Of a DNA stretch of 38,509 nt, positions 15,836-24,569 are shown one piece after another. The stretch is from Bacillota bacterium (GTDB taxonomy: Bacteria; Bacillota; UBA4882; UBA10575): the NCBI GenBank assembly GCA_012838955.1, contig DUOH01000014.1, positions 1-38,509 of the forward strand, written 5' to 3'. The position numbers and the translations under genes were made by a program. The first letter of the stretch is position 1. The number at the start of each line of letters is the position of its first letter. The notes below the pieces were generated by a model, which made no database searches, was not told where the DNA came from, and was given only the letters and a program-made list of their open reading frames with translations.

Positions 15836-16915
15836 TTATGCTCCGAAACAGATCCCCAAACTCCTGGCGGTGGTCACCAATTGTCCGGTAGGAGAGACCT
15901 TCCGCAGACCGTCAACGGCTTCCTCCAGAGGAACCGCGACAATCTCCGTTCCCTGCAAGGCCGCCATCATCCCAAACGCCCCACGCCTCGCCATCTCCAC
16001 AGCGGCTACCCCATATCTGCTGGCCAGGATCCGGTCGTAGGCCGATGGTTTACCCCCCCGTTGCAGGTGACCCAGGACCGTGACCCGCGTTTCCAATCCG
16101 GTCAGCTCCTCCAGAGCAGCGGAGATACTGTTCCCGATCCCGCCCAGGCGGACCGGATCCGGACTACCTTGCACCACCCTGCTGACGGTCATCTCACCTC
16201 CGACCGGTTTAGCGCCTTCGGCCACCACTACAATACTGAAGCTCCGCCCTCGTTCCTTCCGTTGCCGGATCTTCTCAGCCACCTGCTCCAAGGAGAAAGG
16301 AATCTCTGGGATGAGAACCACATCAGCACCGCCTGCGATCCCCGATTGTAAAGCGATCCACCCGGCGTACCTCCCCATCACCTCCAGGATCATAATCCGA
16401 TGGTGGGATTCGGCGGTGGTATGTAACTTCTCCAGGGCATCCGTGGCCGTATCAACCGCAGTCATAAACCCAAAGGTCAGATCCGTGGCTTTTAAATCAT
16501 TATCAATAGTCTTGGGCACCCCAATGATCTTGACTCCCATCCTCATAAAGTCCCGGGCGCAGGAGAGAGTCCCATCTCCGCCAATCACAATCAGACAGTC
16601 TAGGTTATGGTGATGCAAATTCCGGATCACATCCGCCGAGCGGTCAATATAGACGGTCTCCCCACTTTTTTCCATTCTAAAGTGAAAAGGATTATCGCGG
16701 TTCGTCGACCCTAAGATGGTACCACCTTTAATTAAAATCCCCACTACCTCGGCAGGGGTCAATCGGAGATACTCATTTACAACAGCCCCGCGGAAACCAT
16801 CTTTAAAACCGATGACTTCAATCCCGTGTTCATCAGCGGTCTTTACCACCGCCCTGATTACCGCATTCAAGCCTGGACAGTCTCCCCCTCCGGTTAAGAT
16901 CCCGATTCGTCTCAT
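15836..16915 (-). CDS. pfkA: 6-phosphofructokinase, group III Gly/Lys type (ATP or PPi)
   Basis: 359 residues from ATG 16915, preceded by AAAGGAGG; the open frame runs 17 codons further upstream without a site. The N-terminus GILTGGGDCPGLNAVIRAVV binds nucleotide. The phosphoryl-donor loop is GGDGT (Gly115) and the catalytic segment is PKTIDND (Lys135, Asp138 and Asp140). Classical ATP enzymes have Gly-Gly (PGTIDND) and classical PPi enzymes Asp-Lys. The Gly-Lys combination is found in actinomycete enzymes of either donor specificity, so the donor cannot be decided here. It catalyses fructose 6-phosphate to fructose 1,6-bisphosphate in glycolysis. It is monocistronic with a leader of about 250 nt or more. 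Confidence 0.93.
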   Translation of the reverse strand: MRRIGILTGGGDCPGLNAVIRAVVKTADEHGIEVIGFKDGFRGAVVNEYLRLTPAEVVGILIKGGTILGSTNRDNPFHFRMEKSGETVYIDRSADVIRNLHHHNLDCLIVIGGDGTLSCARDFMRMGVKIIGVPKTIDNDLKATDLTFGFMTAVDTATDALEKLHTTAESHHRIMILEVMGRYAGWIALQSGIAGGADVVLIPEIPFSLEQVAEKIRQRKERGRSFSIVVVAEGAKPVGGEMTVSRVVQGSPDPVRLGGIGNSISAALEELTGLETRVTVLGHLQRGGKPSAYDRILASRYGVAAVEMARRGAFGMMAALQGTEIVAVPLEEAVDGLRKVSPTGQLVTTARSLGICFGA

Positions 16916-17390
16916 AATTAATCCTCCTTTAAAATCTGTGCTTTGATGCCTTCCTCTCCGCTTCAACCCGGACAGACTGAGGCTCTGCTAGCAGCAGGCT
17001 GTGGCAGATACCCCATAGTCCCTCTTTGACCCCTCAACGCCTCTGCTTATTCGTTGACATCTACTCGTCAGCACTGTTCCGAAAGGGCGCGGGTCAAAAG
17101 GATGCCTGTGTTATGCTGTTAAACGTCGCATACCGGCATACTGAGAAGATTACTCCCTGGACCGCGACTTAGTTGTATTTCATATCATGTAATCACAATT
17201 ATATCACAGACGCTAAGCCGAACTGAACAGGTACTTTCCCTCGCTCCTTCGTAAATAGCCAAAATAGTACAAGATGTACACAGAATACCGGCGTTTTTTT
17301 GTGCAGAAAACCAATGATTTTTTTGCGGCCTTCGGATATAATTAAGAAAAACTTTGTTAACACTGTGTTTCTTTATTGAAGGTGGTCATG
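16916..17390. other. Divergent intergenic region with long pfk leader and MBL-gene promoter
   Basis: About 475 bp separate pfk (leftward) from the metallo-hydrolase gene (rightward). AT-rich promoter-like DNA lies at about 17180-17215 (minus strand) and 17335-17370 (plus strand). A small dyad, GTAC-5-GTAC, is at 17268-17280. The stretch 16967-17180 is more GC-rich and would be transcribed as a pfk leader. I recognise no riboswitch, tRNA or ORF in it. Confidence 0.4.
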
Positions 17391-18245
17391 ATGAAAGTAA
17401 GAATTACAACTTTAGTCGAGAATTCCTTAGGCGAAAATTTGGCGCTCCAAAATGAACACGGTCTTTCTTTCTTTATTGAAACCAGCGACCTGTCGCGCAC
17501 TTCCAAATGCACACGTCTTCTCTTTGATACTGGGCAAAGCAATAGATTTATCTATAACGCGGGCTTGCTGAATATCGACCTAAGCAAAACGGAGAAAATA
17601 ATCCTCAGCCATGGCCATTACGATCATAGTGGTGGACTCAGAGATTTTGTGCAAACTTTCGGCCCCACTTTTGAATTAACAGTCGGAACAGGGTTTTTTA
17701 CCCCCAAATACGCTTATAACAATGGAACCTGGCAGTATTTGGGGAACAATTTTGACTGCCGATATTTAGAGAAAAAATCCATTGGCGCCACATTTTTATC
17801 TGCAGATACCACGGAGATCGCCCCCGGCATTTATGTGGTGACCAACTTTCCCAGGACTTGTCCTTTTGAAAAACCTAATCAAAGATATTTTACTTATAAC
17901 GGGCGTTCTTATGAACAGGACTCGTTTACAGATGAGTTAATCATCGTATTGGAAGTAACTGCCGGCTTAGTGGTGTTGTTGGGCTGTTCCCACCCCGGAC
18001 TGATCAACATCTTAGAAACAGTGCGCGCCAGATTTAGTAAACCCATTCACTGCCTGATCGGCGGTACCCACTTGGTGGAAGCGGATGAAGTCCGCTTGGA
18101 GCAGACCCTGGATTTTCTACGCGGGTTGAACCTTTCCATGCTGGGCATCTCTCATTGTACAGGTGAGCGGGCCACACTCCGTCTGAAGGAGGGGCAAAAA
18201 AACTTTTTCGTGAATTCTACAGGAACCAGCCTTTATTTTGACTGA
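17391..18245 (+). CDS. Metallo-beta-lactamase-fold hydrolase
   Basis: 284 residues, with the start taken as ATG 17391 because the GAAGGTGG site is too close to the ATG at 17388. The zinc motif SHGHYDHSGG gives His74, His76, Asp78 and His79. Further ligands are probable in GCSHPGLIN and GGTHLVE, and a late ISHCTGE carries the last His. The arrangement resembles the COG1237 family, in which archaeal members are dihydropterin/ribofuranosyl-aminobenzene phosphate synthases. Most bacterial members have no proven substrate. It stands alone upstream of the diacid-type regulator, with 100 bp between them. Confidence 0.85.
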   Translation: MKVRITTLVENSLGENLALQNEHGLSFFIETSDLSRTSKCTRLLFDTGQSNRFIYNAGLLNIDLSKTEKIILSHGHYDHSGGLRDFVQTFGPTFELTVGTGFFTPKYAYNNGTWQYLGNNFDCRYLEKKSIGATFLSADTTEIAPGIYVVTNFPRTCPFEKPNQRYFTYNGRSYEQDSFTDELIIVLEVTAGLVVLLGCSHPGLINILETVRARFSKPIHCLIGGTHLVEADEVRLEQTLDFLRGLNLSMLGISHCTGERATLRLKEGQKNFFVNSTGTSLYFD

Positions 18246-18347
18246 ATAATCCGGCCGATCAGTTTTCTTCGGGTCAATCTTCTCCGGATCAGCCAACGAA
18301 GTCATAGCAAAACGCATAAAATAACATTATGTATTATGGAGGTCTCC

Positions 18348-19517
18348 ATGCATTTACACGAAATAGCCCAGAAGATTGTGGATGCTACTATGGAAGTGAT
18401 TGACAACCGGAACGTCAATATTATGGACCGGGACGGCATGATCATCGCCTCCGGCGAAAAAAACCGGATCAATACTTATCATAAAGGCGCAGACGATGTG
18501 ATTAAATCAGGAAAGATTATTGAAATCTATCCGGAGGAAGTGCCGGAGTACCCCGGCGCCAAGGAAGGAGTAAACCTACCGATCCAGGTCGGTGATAAAA
18601 CTGTTGGTGTGGTAGGTGTCTACGGTCATCCGAATGAGGTCAGGATCATTGCCAACCTGGTCAAAAAAGCAGTAGAGTTGAATCTGGAGCAACACCTCCT
18701 CTCTCAGCAGGTCAAATTGGTTACCGATCTGAAACAGCAGATTCTGAGAAAACTCATCTACGATAAAAACCTGGAAAAACAGGATGAGGAGATCCTCTGC
18801 TTAGCTAAGTTGGTCAATTTGGATCTCAACGTAAACCGCTACGCCATCATTCTTGAAGTCAAAAACTATTCCATCCAAGATTCTTTGGAGTTTCTAAAGA
18901 TCGCAGGCCAACTGGAGAAGTTTCTCCTTGCCCGGCGCTATCTGGAGGAAGGGGACTTCTACGGGGTACTCAATCAATATCTGGTTATCTTCAAGAAATT
19001 TCCTGTGACCGGCTTCTCCGGCGGACAAGACCTCCCACACTTGATCAGCCAAGAGATTTACCGGCAATACGGCTATGAAATTAGAATTGCCAGAGGAAGC
19101 TTTCACCCGGGGCTCTCCGGATATGGAAAATCGTATCAAGAAGCCCGTACACTGTTGAAGATGGATGACGATACTTCTGTTAGAGATATTTCCGAATTGG
19201 AAGTACAAGTCGATTATTTATTAAATCAAATCAGTGCCGAAGACCTGGAACATTTTGTCCGGCCTGTTTACCAAAAGATCCTGAATAAAAAAGGACGCAT
19301 CCAACCCTGGATCATCAAGACCCTGAAAGCCCTCTTTCAACATAACTTCAAACTGGCCGAAGCGGCGAATTCATTGTTTATCCATAAAAATACCATGGCT
19401 TACCGGGTAAAGCGAATTGAAGAGATTACCGGTCTTTCCATCAGTCAGAGTTTTTATCATACAGTAATGCTGAACTTCTTAGTGATTTACGTGGACCGGC
19501 TAGAAAAAACCCCATGA
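18348..19517 (+). CDS. CdaR/PucR-family sugar-diacid transcriptional regulator
   Basis: 389 residues from ATG 18348, 5 nt after GGAGG; the in-frame ATG at 18336 lies before that site. The N-terminal putative sugar-diacid recognition domain (about 1-130) begins HEIAQKIVDATMEVIDNRNVNIMDRDGMIIASG, a hallmark of CdaR (quoted in part; residues 4-37). A central GGDEF-like PucR domain leads to the C-terminal helix-turn-helix (HKNTMAYRVKRIEEITGLS, about 340-375). CdaR in E. coli activates glucarate/galactarate/glycerate genes. Here glycerate kinase is the next gene on the same strand, 240 bp away, and is the probable target. Confidence 0.9.
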   Translation: MHLHEIAQKIVDATMEVIDNRNVNIMDRDGMIIASGEKNRINTYHKGADDVIKSGKIIEIYPEEVPEYPGAKEGVNLPIQVGDKTVGVVGVYGHPNEVRIIANLVKKAVELNLEQHLLSQQVKLVTDLKQQILRKLIYDKNLEKQDEEILCLAKLVNLDLNVNRYAIILEVKNYSIQDSLEFLKIAGQLEKFLLARRYLEEGDFYGVLNQYLVIFKKFPVTGFSGGQDLPHLISQEIYRQYGYEIRIARGSFHPGLSGYGKSYQEARTLLKMDDDTSVRDISELEVQVDYLLNQISAEDLEHFVRPVYQKILNKKGRIQPWIIKTLKALFQHNFKLAEAANSLFIHKNTMAYRVKRIEEITGLSISQSFYHTVMLNFLVIYVDRLEKTP

Positions 19518-19757
19518 ACACAGGAACTTCTCTGACTTCACCGGCCATTCCGTAATTCTCTTGTTTTCCAGGGCCTACTTCGTCTTTATATTAATGCGAA
19601 GAAGGAAAGAGACAATAGAGTTTGGTGATTAGCTAAGAGCAACGTTTAATTAAATATTGATAAAGAAGAAAGCAGAAAGTCGCCGGACTCACCTCTACTA
19701 TAGCATTTAGAATTATCACGCGCGAAGTAATCGGGACTTTAGAAAGGAGATTTCAAG

Positions 19758-20894
19758 ATGAAAAAAGTAGTCATCGCTGTAGATTCATTCAAAGGAACCA
19801 TGAGCTCAATTGAAGTATGTAACATCATTGAAGAAGGTTTTCAAAAAATACTACCTAACATAGCAATAGTTAAAGTGCCGATTGCGGACGGTGGTGAAGG
19901 AACAGTCGACACCTTTCTCAGCGCGCTGGGCGGAGAAAAGATTCAAGTCAGAGTAAAAGATCCCTTATTCCAGGAGATTAACTCCTTCTATGGAATTCTG
20001 CCGGATCAAAAGACCGCTATCATAGAGATGGCGGCAGCCTCCGGATTGCCCCTGGTAGAAGAGGAAAAGAATCCCCGTTTAACTTCCACATACGGCACGG
20101 GAGAATTAATTTTGGACGCCCTCAACCGGGGATGTAATAAACTGATCATCGGGATCGGAGGCAGCGCCACCAACGACGGCGGGATCGGGATGGCGGCGGC
20201 CTTGGGGGTTAGATTCCTGGATCAGGCGGGAAACCCTATTTCCCTCAACGGTGAAGGACTGGAGAGACTGAGCCATATTGACGTATCCGGAAAAGACAGG
20301 AGGATCGATGCTTGCCAAGTCTTGGTCGCCTGTGATGTAGATAATCCGTTGTATGGGGAGAACGGCGCGGCTTATGTCTTTGCTCCGCAAAAAGGCGCGG
20401 ACCAAGCCATGGTTGAGTACCTGGACCGTAACCTCAAAAACTATGCCGCTGTTCTCCAAAGAGATCTTGGCCTTCGCGTTCAAGAAATTCCTGGTTCCGG
20501 GGCGGCTGGTGGCTTAGGCGCAGGCCTGGTCGCTTTCACTCCGGCTCAACTCAAACCCGGTATTGATATAGTGCTGGACTCCGTTAACTTCAATGGCATC
20601 ATCGCTGATGCGGATCTAATCATCACCGGTGAAGGAAAGATCGACGGCCAAAGTTTGCGGGGGAAAGTTCCCATCGGGATTGCCGACCGGGCGAGCGCCA
20701 GCGGTGTGCCTGTAATTGCAGTCGTCGGGGATGTAGGTGATGAAATTGAAGAGGTTTATAAACGTGGAATCAAGGCGGTCTTCAGCATTAACCGGGTAGC
20801 CATCCCCTTTACTGAAGCCCGGCGCCGCTCAAAAAGAGACCTCTTGGAGACTAGTGAATCAATTGCCCGCCTCTTAAAGATTACCGGGTGGTAA
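19758..20894 (+). CDS. glxK: Glycerate 2-kinase (GarK/GlxK family)
   Basis: 378 residues, full length for the family, with AAAGGAG 8 nt before the ATG. Characteristic segments are IAVDSFKGTMSS at the N-terminus, PIADGGEGTVD (about 40-50), GIGGSATNDGGIGMAAALG (about 132-150) and GSGAAGGLGAGL (about 249). It phosphorylates D-glycerate at C2 to give 2-phosphoglycerate, the exit point of glucarate, galactarate and glyoxylate catabolism. Neither aldolase nor tartronate-semialdehyde reductase is visible nearby. Regulation by the CdaR-type protein upstream is inferred from synteny. Confidence 0.94.
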   Translation: MKKVVIAVDSFKGTMSSIEVCNIIEEGFQKILPNIAIVKVPIADGGEGTVDTFLSALGGEKIQVRVKDPLFQEINSFYGILPDQKTAIIEMAAASGLPLVEEEKNPRLTSTYGTGELILDALNRGCNKLIIGIGGSATNDGGIGMAAALGVRFLDQAGNPISLNGEGLERLSHIDVSGKDRRIDACQVLVACDVDNPLYGENGAAYVFAPQKGADQAMVEYLDRNLKNYAAVLQRDLGLRVQEIPGSGAAGGLGAGLVAFTPAQLKPGIDIVLDSVNFNGIIADADLIITGEGKIDGQSLRGKVPIGIADRASASGVPVIAVVGDVGDEIEEVYKRGIKAVFSINRVAIPFTEARRRSKRDLLETSESIARLLKITGW

Positions 20895-20987
20895 ACAACA
20901 GTTCAACCATATGCGGAAAACCAAATTATGATAGAAATTTAGCGCAAAACAGAATTCATCTATGGAAAGGTATGGTTATCATCCCAA

Positions 20988-21019
20988 CAGAAAAGGCCTT
21001 TCTGAGCAGGCCTTTTCTG
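20988..21019. terminator. Bidirectional rho-independent terminator
   Basis: CAGAAAAGGCCT (20988-20999) and AGGCCTTTTCTG (21008-21019) form a perfect 12-bp stem with an 8-nt loop and T-rich flank (TTTTATTC on plus). It lies between convergent glycerate kinase and amidohydrolase genes and can serve both. Confidence 0.9.
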
Positions 21020-21021
21020 TT

Positions 21022-22263
21022 TTATTCTATTCCCATAAACTCCTCAAAATTACGGAAGAAGAGCCTTTCCACATCCTGCTTTATTCCAGCCGCGCTCAGC
21101 TTCCATCCGGTCTCCGCCAAAGCAGTATACGCTTCCGTCAATACTTCGATAATCAACTGCTTACTATGACTCCATTTGTAGATCAGTTGATCCAGAACTC
21201 TGGCGTCCGAGTGCTGAGGGACAAAACTAAGACCCAATAACTCCAGACGCATTCTGGTAATCTCCCGGATTAAACTGGGGTTGTTCAAAAACCACCAACA
21301 TCCGAACGGCATCAGATTACCGAACTTCCTGGCTGCCACCACCAGCTCATGCTGGTTTTCTCTGGCCAGCATGGTCAGGAAGAATTTGACCTCCGGATTT
21401 TCTACACAAAGACTTTCCACTGTATTAATGAGCGCTTTTCCCACACTGTCTCCGGCCAGCCTGAGACTGGGGTTGACCAGCTTCTTCACGCCGATCATCA
21501 AAGCCAACGGTTTCCCGTGTTCTTGACAGAACGGTAGAATCACTTCTTTGAGCAGTCGACCCCGGGGCGCCGGATCAGGATAAATAAAATCCGGAGGGAG
21601 TGACACCGCCAAGTATAATGGGTTCATCCTCTTGGCCCAGTCAGTCAGAAAACGCCGCACCTCCGCGGAAGTCTGCCCGGAAAGATCCGCCTGTACCTCA
21701 TAACCCTCAGCCTCCAGTGACCCTGCTGTCTCCGGCCATCTATTCAAGAGCGGATCCAGCCGCAAGGCCGCTCTAAACCGGGGATCGACGCCCACACCTT
21801 GTTGCCAATAGACCTTTTCCACCGGTTCAAAGGGATCGTTCGTCATCACCACATATTTTAAGTTGGCTTCTTTAAAGACGATATCCACCTGTGCTTCCGG
21901 GTCCAGTCCGGCAAAGAACCGGCGGTAAGCGGTTAGATCCCGGCAGCCAAGGTCCAGGCCGTATGCTCGCAAGACAGTTAATACTCCCCGGCACGCCTCA
22001 CTCACCGGAGACCGCTCGATAAAAAGCGTCTGCCAGACCAAGTCTGCCTGTTTCTGAACGGAGAGTCGCCAAAATTCCTCCGTCTTTTCCGGATGATACC
22101 GCAGTGTCTCCGCGACCAGATAATGATAGGTTAAAAGATCATCTATCCCTCTCAACAAGAGTCCGGGAAAAGCCGGGGTAAAAAGATGAGTATGGGCATC
22201 CACCACCGGAACACTCCGGACCGCCTGGGCAATTACTTCTTGAAGTTGGTTCTGAGTCATCAC
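21022..22263 (-). CDS. Amidohydrolase-superfamily protein, uronate (glucuronate) isomerase-like
   Basis: 413 residues (GTG start at 22263, or ATG 3 bp later). The N-terminal metal motif is VVDAHTHLFTP (about 18-28), followed by LLTYHYLVAET. Late motifs are GNLMPFGCWWFLNNP and FVPQHSDARVLDQLIYKW, with an Asp/Arg pair as in uronate isomerases. True UxaC proteins are about 460-475 residues; this shorter form belongs to a divergent branch usually annotated glucuronate isomerase-like without proof. Aldose-ketose isomerisation of a sugar acid fits the neighbourhood, but hydrolase activity is possible. The ribosome binding site is weak and no partner gene is adjacent. Confidence 0.7.
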   Translation of the reverse strand: MMTQNQLQEVIAQAVRSVPVVDAHTHLFTPAFPGLLLRGIDDLLTYHYLVAETLRYHPEKTEEFWRLSVQKQADLVWQTLFIERSPVSEACRGVLTVLRAYGLDLGCRDLTAYRRFFAGLDPEAQVDIVFKEANLKYVVMTNDPFEPVEKVYWQQGVGVDPRFRAALRLDPLLNRWPETAGSLEAEGYEVQADLSGQTSAEVRRFLTDWAKRMNPLYLAVSLPPDFIYPDPAPRGRLLKEVILPFCQEHGKPLALMIGVKKLVNPSLRLAGDSVGKALINTVESLCVENPEVKFFLTMLARENQHELVVAARKFGNLMPFGCWWFLNNPSLIREITRMRLELLGLSFVPQHSDARVLDQLIYKWSHSKQLIIEVLTEAYTALAETGWKLSAAGIKQDVERLFFRNFEEFMGIE

Positions 22264-22928
22264 TTTTTAAGGGCCCCCCTTCATACATTGGTCGCGGGAA
22301 AAACTCTACTATTCTCCTCATACAAAAGATACTTAATATTATTTATTATAATATCAAATATGTCTTAATTTTCGCAACTGATCTCTTAAAAACTTAAATC
22401 TGCCGACTTGTCCTGTAACGTGTCAGCTTCAAGCTTCCAAGCCTGACTGGCTAAAGAGTAAATAGTTGGCTGCTCTAAATTAAAACCCCAAAGAGGAACA
22501 GTTTTAAGCCAATAACCAATCAGCCGATCAACGATAACGCGCTATTTTATATCCTACCCATCATCTGCACTACTTGGTATACGTCTTTATCCCCGCGGCC
22601 GGAGAGATTGACCAAGATAAATTCCTCCTTGGGCAGGGTCGGCGCGAGTTTCAGAGCGTAGGCCACCGCATGGGAACTTTCCAAGGCCGGGATAATCCCT
22701 TCTGCTCGAATTTACTTATCGGGCAGCCCTGAACAAACCTGTACTGTGGTATCGGCCATATTTTAGGCCGTCCAGTTACTGGAGGGTCAAAGAGCTTTAA
22801 ATAAAAACAACCGGATTAACCGGCTACTCAAGAAGTAATAAACGGTTAATATTCCAATAGATTTATGGTACAATTGACTTGATACTTTCAACGGAAACTA
22901 TCAGCATAAACTCTTAAACACAGATGGG
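22264..22928. other. 665-bp intergenic region with gene decay
   Basis: AT-rich sequence at 22300-22400 is probably the promoter area of the amidohydrolase gene. Bases 22547-22711 encode a broken trpB tail on the minus strand. The remainder (22400-22540 and 22720-22900) shows no recognisable gene; 22850-22900 precedes the lipoprotein gene and may hold its promoter. Confidence 0.5.
22547..22711 (-). pseudogene. trpB: trpB remnant: C-terminal tail of tryptophan synthase beta chain
   Basis: Reading the minus strand from 22711 gives 54 codons ending in TAA. They match the conserved TrpB C-terminus: [20 protein letters not shown] followed by a [12 protein letters not shown] motif and VVQMMG. An in-frame TAA lies immediately upstream and the rest of the gene is absent, as are other trp genes. 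The intact motif (no internal stop or frameshift) implies fairly recent loss. It is confidently a TrpB fragment and cannot be functional on its own. Confidence 0.88.
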
Positions 22929-23543
22929 GTGATGATCATAAAAAAGCTTCTTCTTTGCTTATTCATTCCGGTTCTGATGATCAGTGCAGGCTGTGAAGAA
23001 GACAAAGCGAGTCTCCTGGATCAGTACGCCGGCAAACGGTTGGGCGTAACCCTGGAGTCTGGTAAATCAGTACCATCCTCCAGTCTATGCACAACAATAG
23101 TTGATTACATAAGCAAACGTGTTGATCTACAAGTTGTTAATCCGGAATTATTATTAGATACTTCGGATCATACCAACTCTTTTAATGGTTCCATTGAAGA
23201 ACTCTATCGCACAGAATTAGGATTGGATCTGCTACTCAAAGTAAAACTCAGTGATCTACTGGTCAAAAAAAACTTCCCCAGCTTTAAATTTAAACAGGAT
23301 TATATGGAAATTAAAACCACTTATACCTGTTCACTTACGCTTTCTTATGTCCTCCATGACCTGCATTCCGATAAAATTCTCAACCTGGGTCAAAGTAAGG
23401 GCGAATCAAAAAAAGCAATTAAACTCGGAGCCGGTAAAGGCAAAATAAAAATAGATAACGTGGGCACGGAATTAGAAGAAGCTGACCGTATTGAGCTATT
23501 AGAGAGTGCAATCCGCAACGCCTTACGGAATACCGACCTATAA
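22929..23543 (+). CDS. Hypothetical lipoprotein
   Basis: 204 residues (GTG 22929 or ATG 22932). A basic start and hydrophobic segment end in a lipobox-like SAGC, Cys about 22, so the protein is probably lipid-anchored in a membrane. The mature part is mixed alpha/beta with a Lys/Gly-rich stretch (KLGAGKGKIKID, about 167-178) and an acidic C-terminal helix. An early GKRLGVTLESGK and a cysteine pair (Cys58, Cys112 region) are visible. I do not recognise the family. It resembles in outline the small periplasmic lipoproteins of outer-membrane assembly, but no motif supports that. A GGGACAGGGACCTGTC-type repeat follows the stop. Confidence 0.7.
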   Translation: MMIIKKLLLCLFIPVLMISAGCEEDKASLLDQYAGKRLGVTLESGKSVPSSSLCTTIVDYISKRVDLQVVNPELLLDTSDHTNSFNGSIEELYRTELGLDLLLKVKLSDLLVKKNFPSFKFKQDYMEIKTTYTCSLTLSYVLHDLHSDKILNLGQSKGESKKAIKLGAGKGKIKIDNVGTELEEADRIELLESAIRNALRNTDL

Positions 23544-23544
23544 C

Positions 23545-23575
23545 GGACAAGGGAACAGGGACCTGTCTGAAACAG
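23545..23575. repeat. Dispersed palindromic repeat (GGGACAGGGACCTGTC type)
   Basis: GGAACAGGGACCTGTCTGAA lies directly after the lipoprotein stop. Related copies occur at 25083-25133, 29200-29235, 29320-29420 and 36308-36340. Each contains ACAGG-GA-CCTGT or a near variant. Confidence 0.6.
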
Positions 23576-23755
23576 TCAAAGGAGAGAGACGTTGGCAAGA
23601 GGATGATAGAGGGGAAAGACCTTATCACTAAACTCCGCTGTCAACAGTTTCGCTTGGGAGATGTAACTAACAGCTTGAATAGACAAGACAGCAATGAAAC
23701 GACTATAGATTAATGTAGTTAATACCCTACTACCCTATATGTGGAGGTTAAACCA

Positions 23756-24511
23756 ATGTTCCGTACCTTAATCTGGTTTGTCTACTTCTGGCTTTATCTA
23801 CTTTCTGTCCTACCGCTTTGGATACGCCTAAAACACCTGGCCAAGCAGGAGCGGGAAACCGAAGTAGATGATCTACTCTTTGCGGAAGCCCGTAAATGGG
23901 CCCGGGCGTTACTCAACTTAGCCGGAGCAAGAGTTTTTCTAACAGGAGCGGAGCATGTGCCTGCCTCCGGATCCGTGTTGTTTGTCTGCAATCACCAAGG
24001 ATACTTTGATATTCCCGTACTGTTGGGATATGTAGAAAAGCCACTGGCCTTTATTGCAAAAGTCGAAGCTAGAAAAATCCCCTTTATCAACTCCTGGATG
24101 ACCATGATGAAATGTGTTTTTATGAAACGAGAAAGCTTGAGGCAGTCTCACGAGGCGATTCAAGAAGGATGTAGAGTGTTGAAGACAGGACGATCCTTGG
24201 TGATCTTCCCGGAAGGCACCCGTAGCAAAAGCGGTGAACTGGGCTCCTTCAAGCCTGGGAGTTTAAAACTTGCCCTCAAAGCTCAGGTTCCCATCGTTCC
24301 CATCACCATCAATGGCACATATAAACTCCTGGAACGCCAAGGTTTTCTGATTCGCCCGGCCGAGGTTAGTCTACACATCGGTGCCCCTATCTTCCCCCAA
24401 GAGAATAATACAACCAGAGACTTGGCAAACCGGGTGCGGGAAATTATCCAAACCAACTTAAAGGAAGACCGAAACCAGCCTCTCTCCAGCCGACTTAGTC
24501 AAGGCGCTTAA
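23756..24511 (+). CDS. plsC: 1-acyl-sn-glycerol-3-phosphate acyltransferase (PlsC)
   Basis: 251 residues from ATG 23756, 7 nt after GGAGG; the frame is open 5 codons upstream of that. An N-terminal membrane segment (about 5-25) precedes the acyltransferase domain. The catalytic motif NHQGYFD gives His80 and Asp85. A second motif, FPEGTRSKSG (Glu153), binds the glycerophosphate, and VPIVPITING follows. The enzyme acylates lysophosphatidate to phosphatidate on the inner membrane face. It appears monocistronic. Confidence 0.93.
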   Translation: MFRTLIWFVYFWLYLLSVLPLWIRLKHLAKQERETEVDDLLFAEARKWARALLNLAGARVFLTGAEHVPASGSVLFVCNHQGYFDIPVLLGYVEKPLAFIAKVEARKIPFINSWMTMMKCVFMKRESLRQSHEAIQEGCRVLKTGRSLVIFPEGTRSKSGELGSFKPGSLKLALKAQVPIVPITINGTYKLLERQGFLIRPAEVSLHIGAPIFPQENNTTRDLANRVREIIQTNLKEDRNQPLSSRLSQGA

Positions 24512-24569
24512 TCACTGGCAACATATCGTGGGTAAATTTCTCCCGGGTTTTTCTGTCCAAAGTTTAAGT

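Noticed and set aside
16967-17180. Riboswitch or 6S-like RNA in the pfk leader
   Set aside because: I could not match any conserved riboswitch core or a long rod-like structure on either strand.
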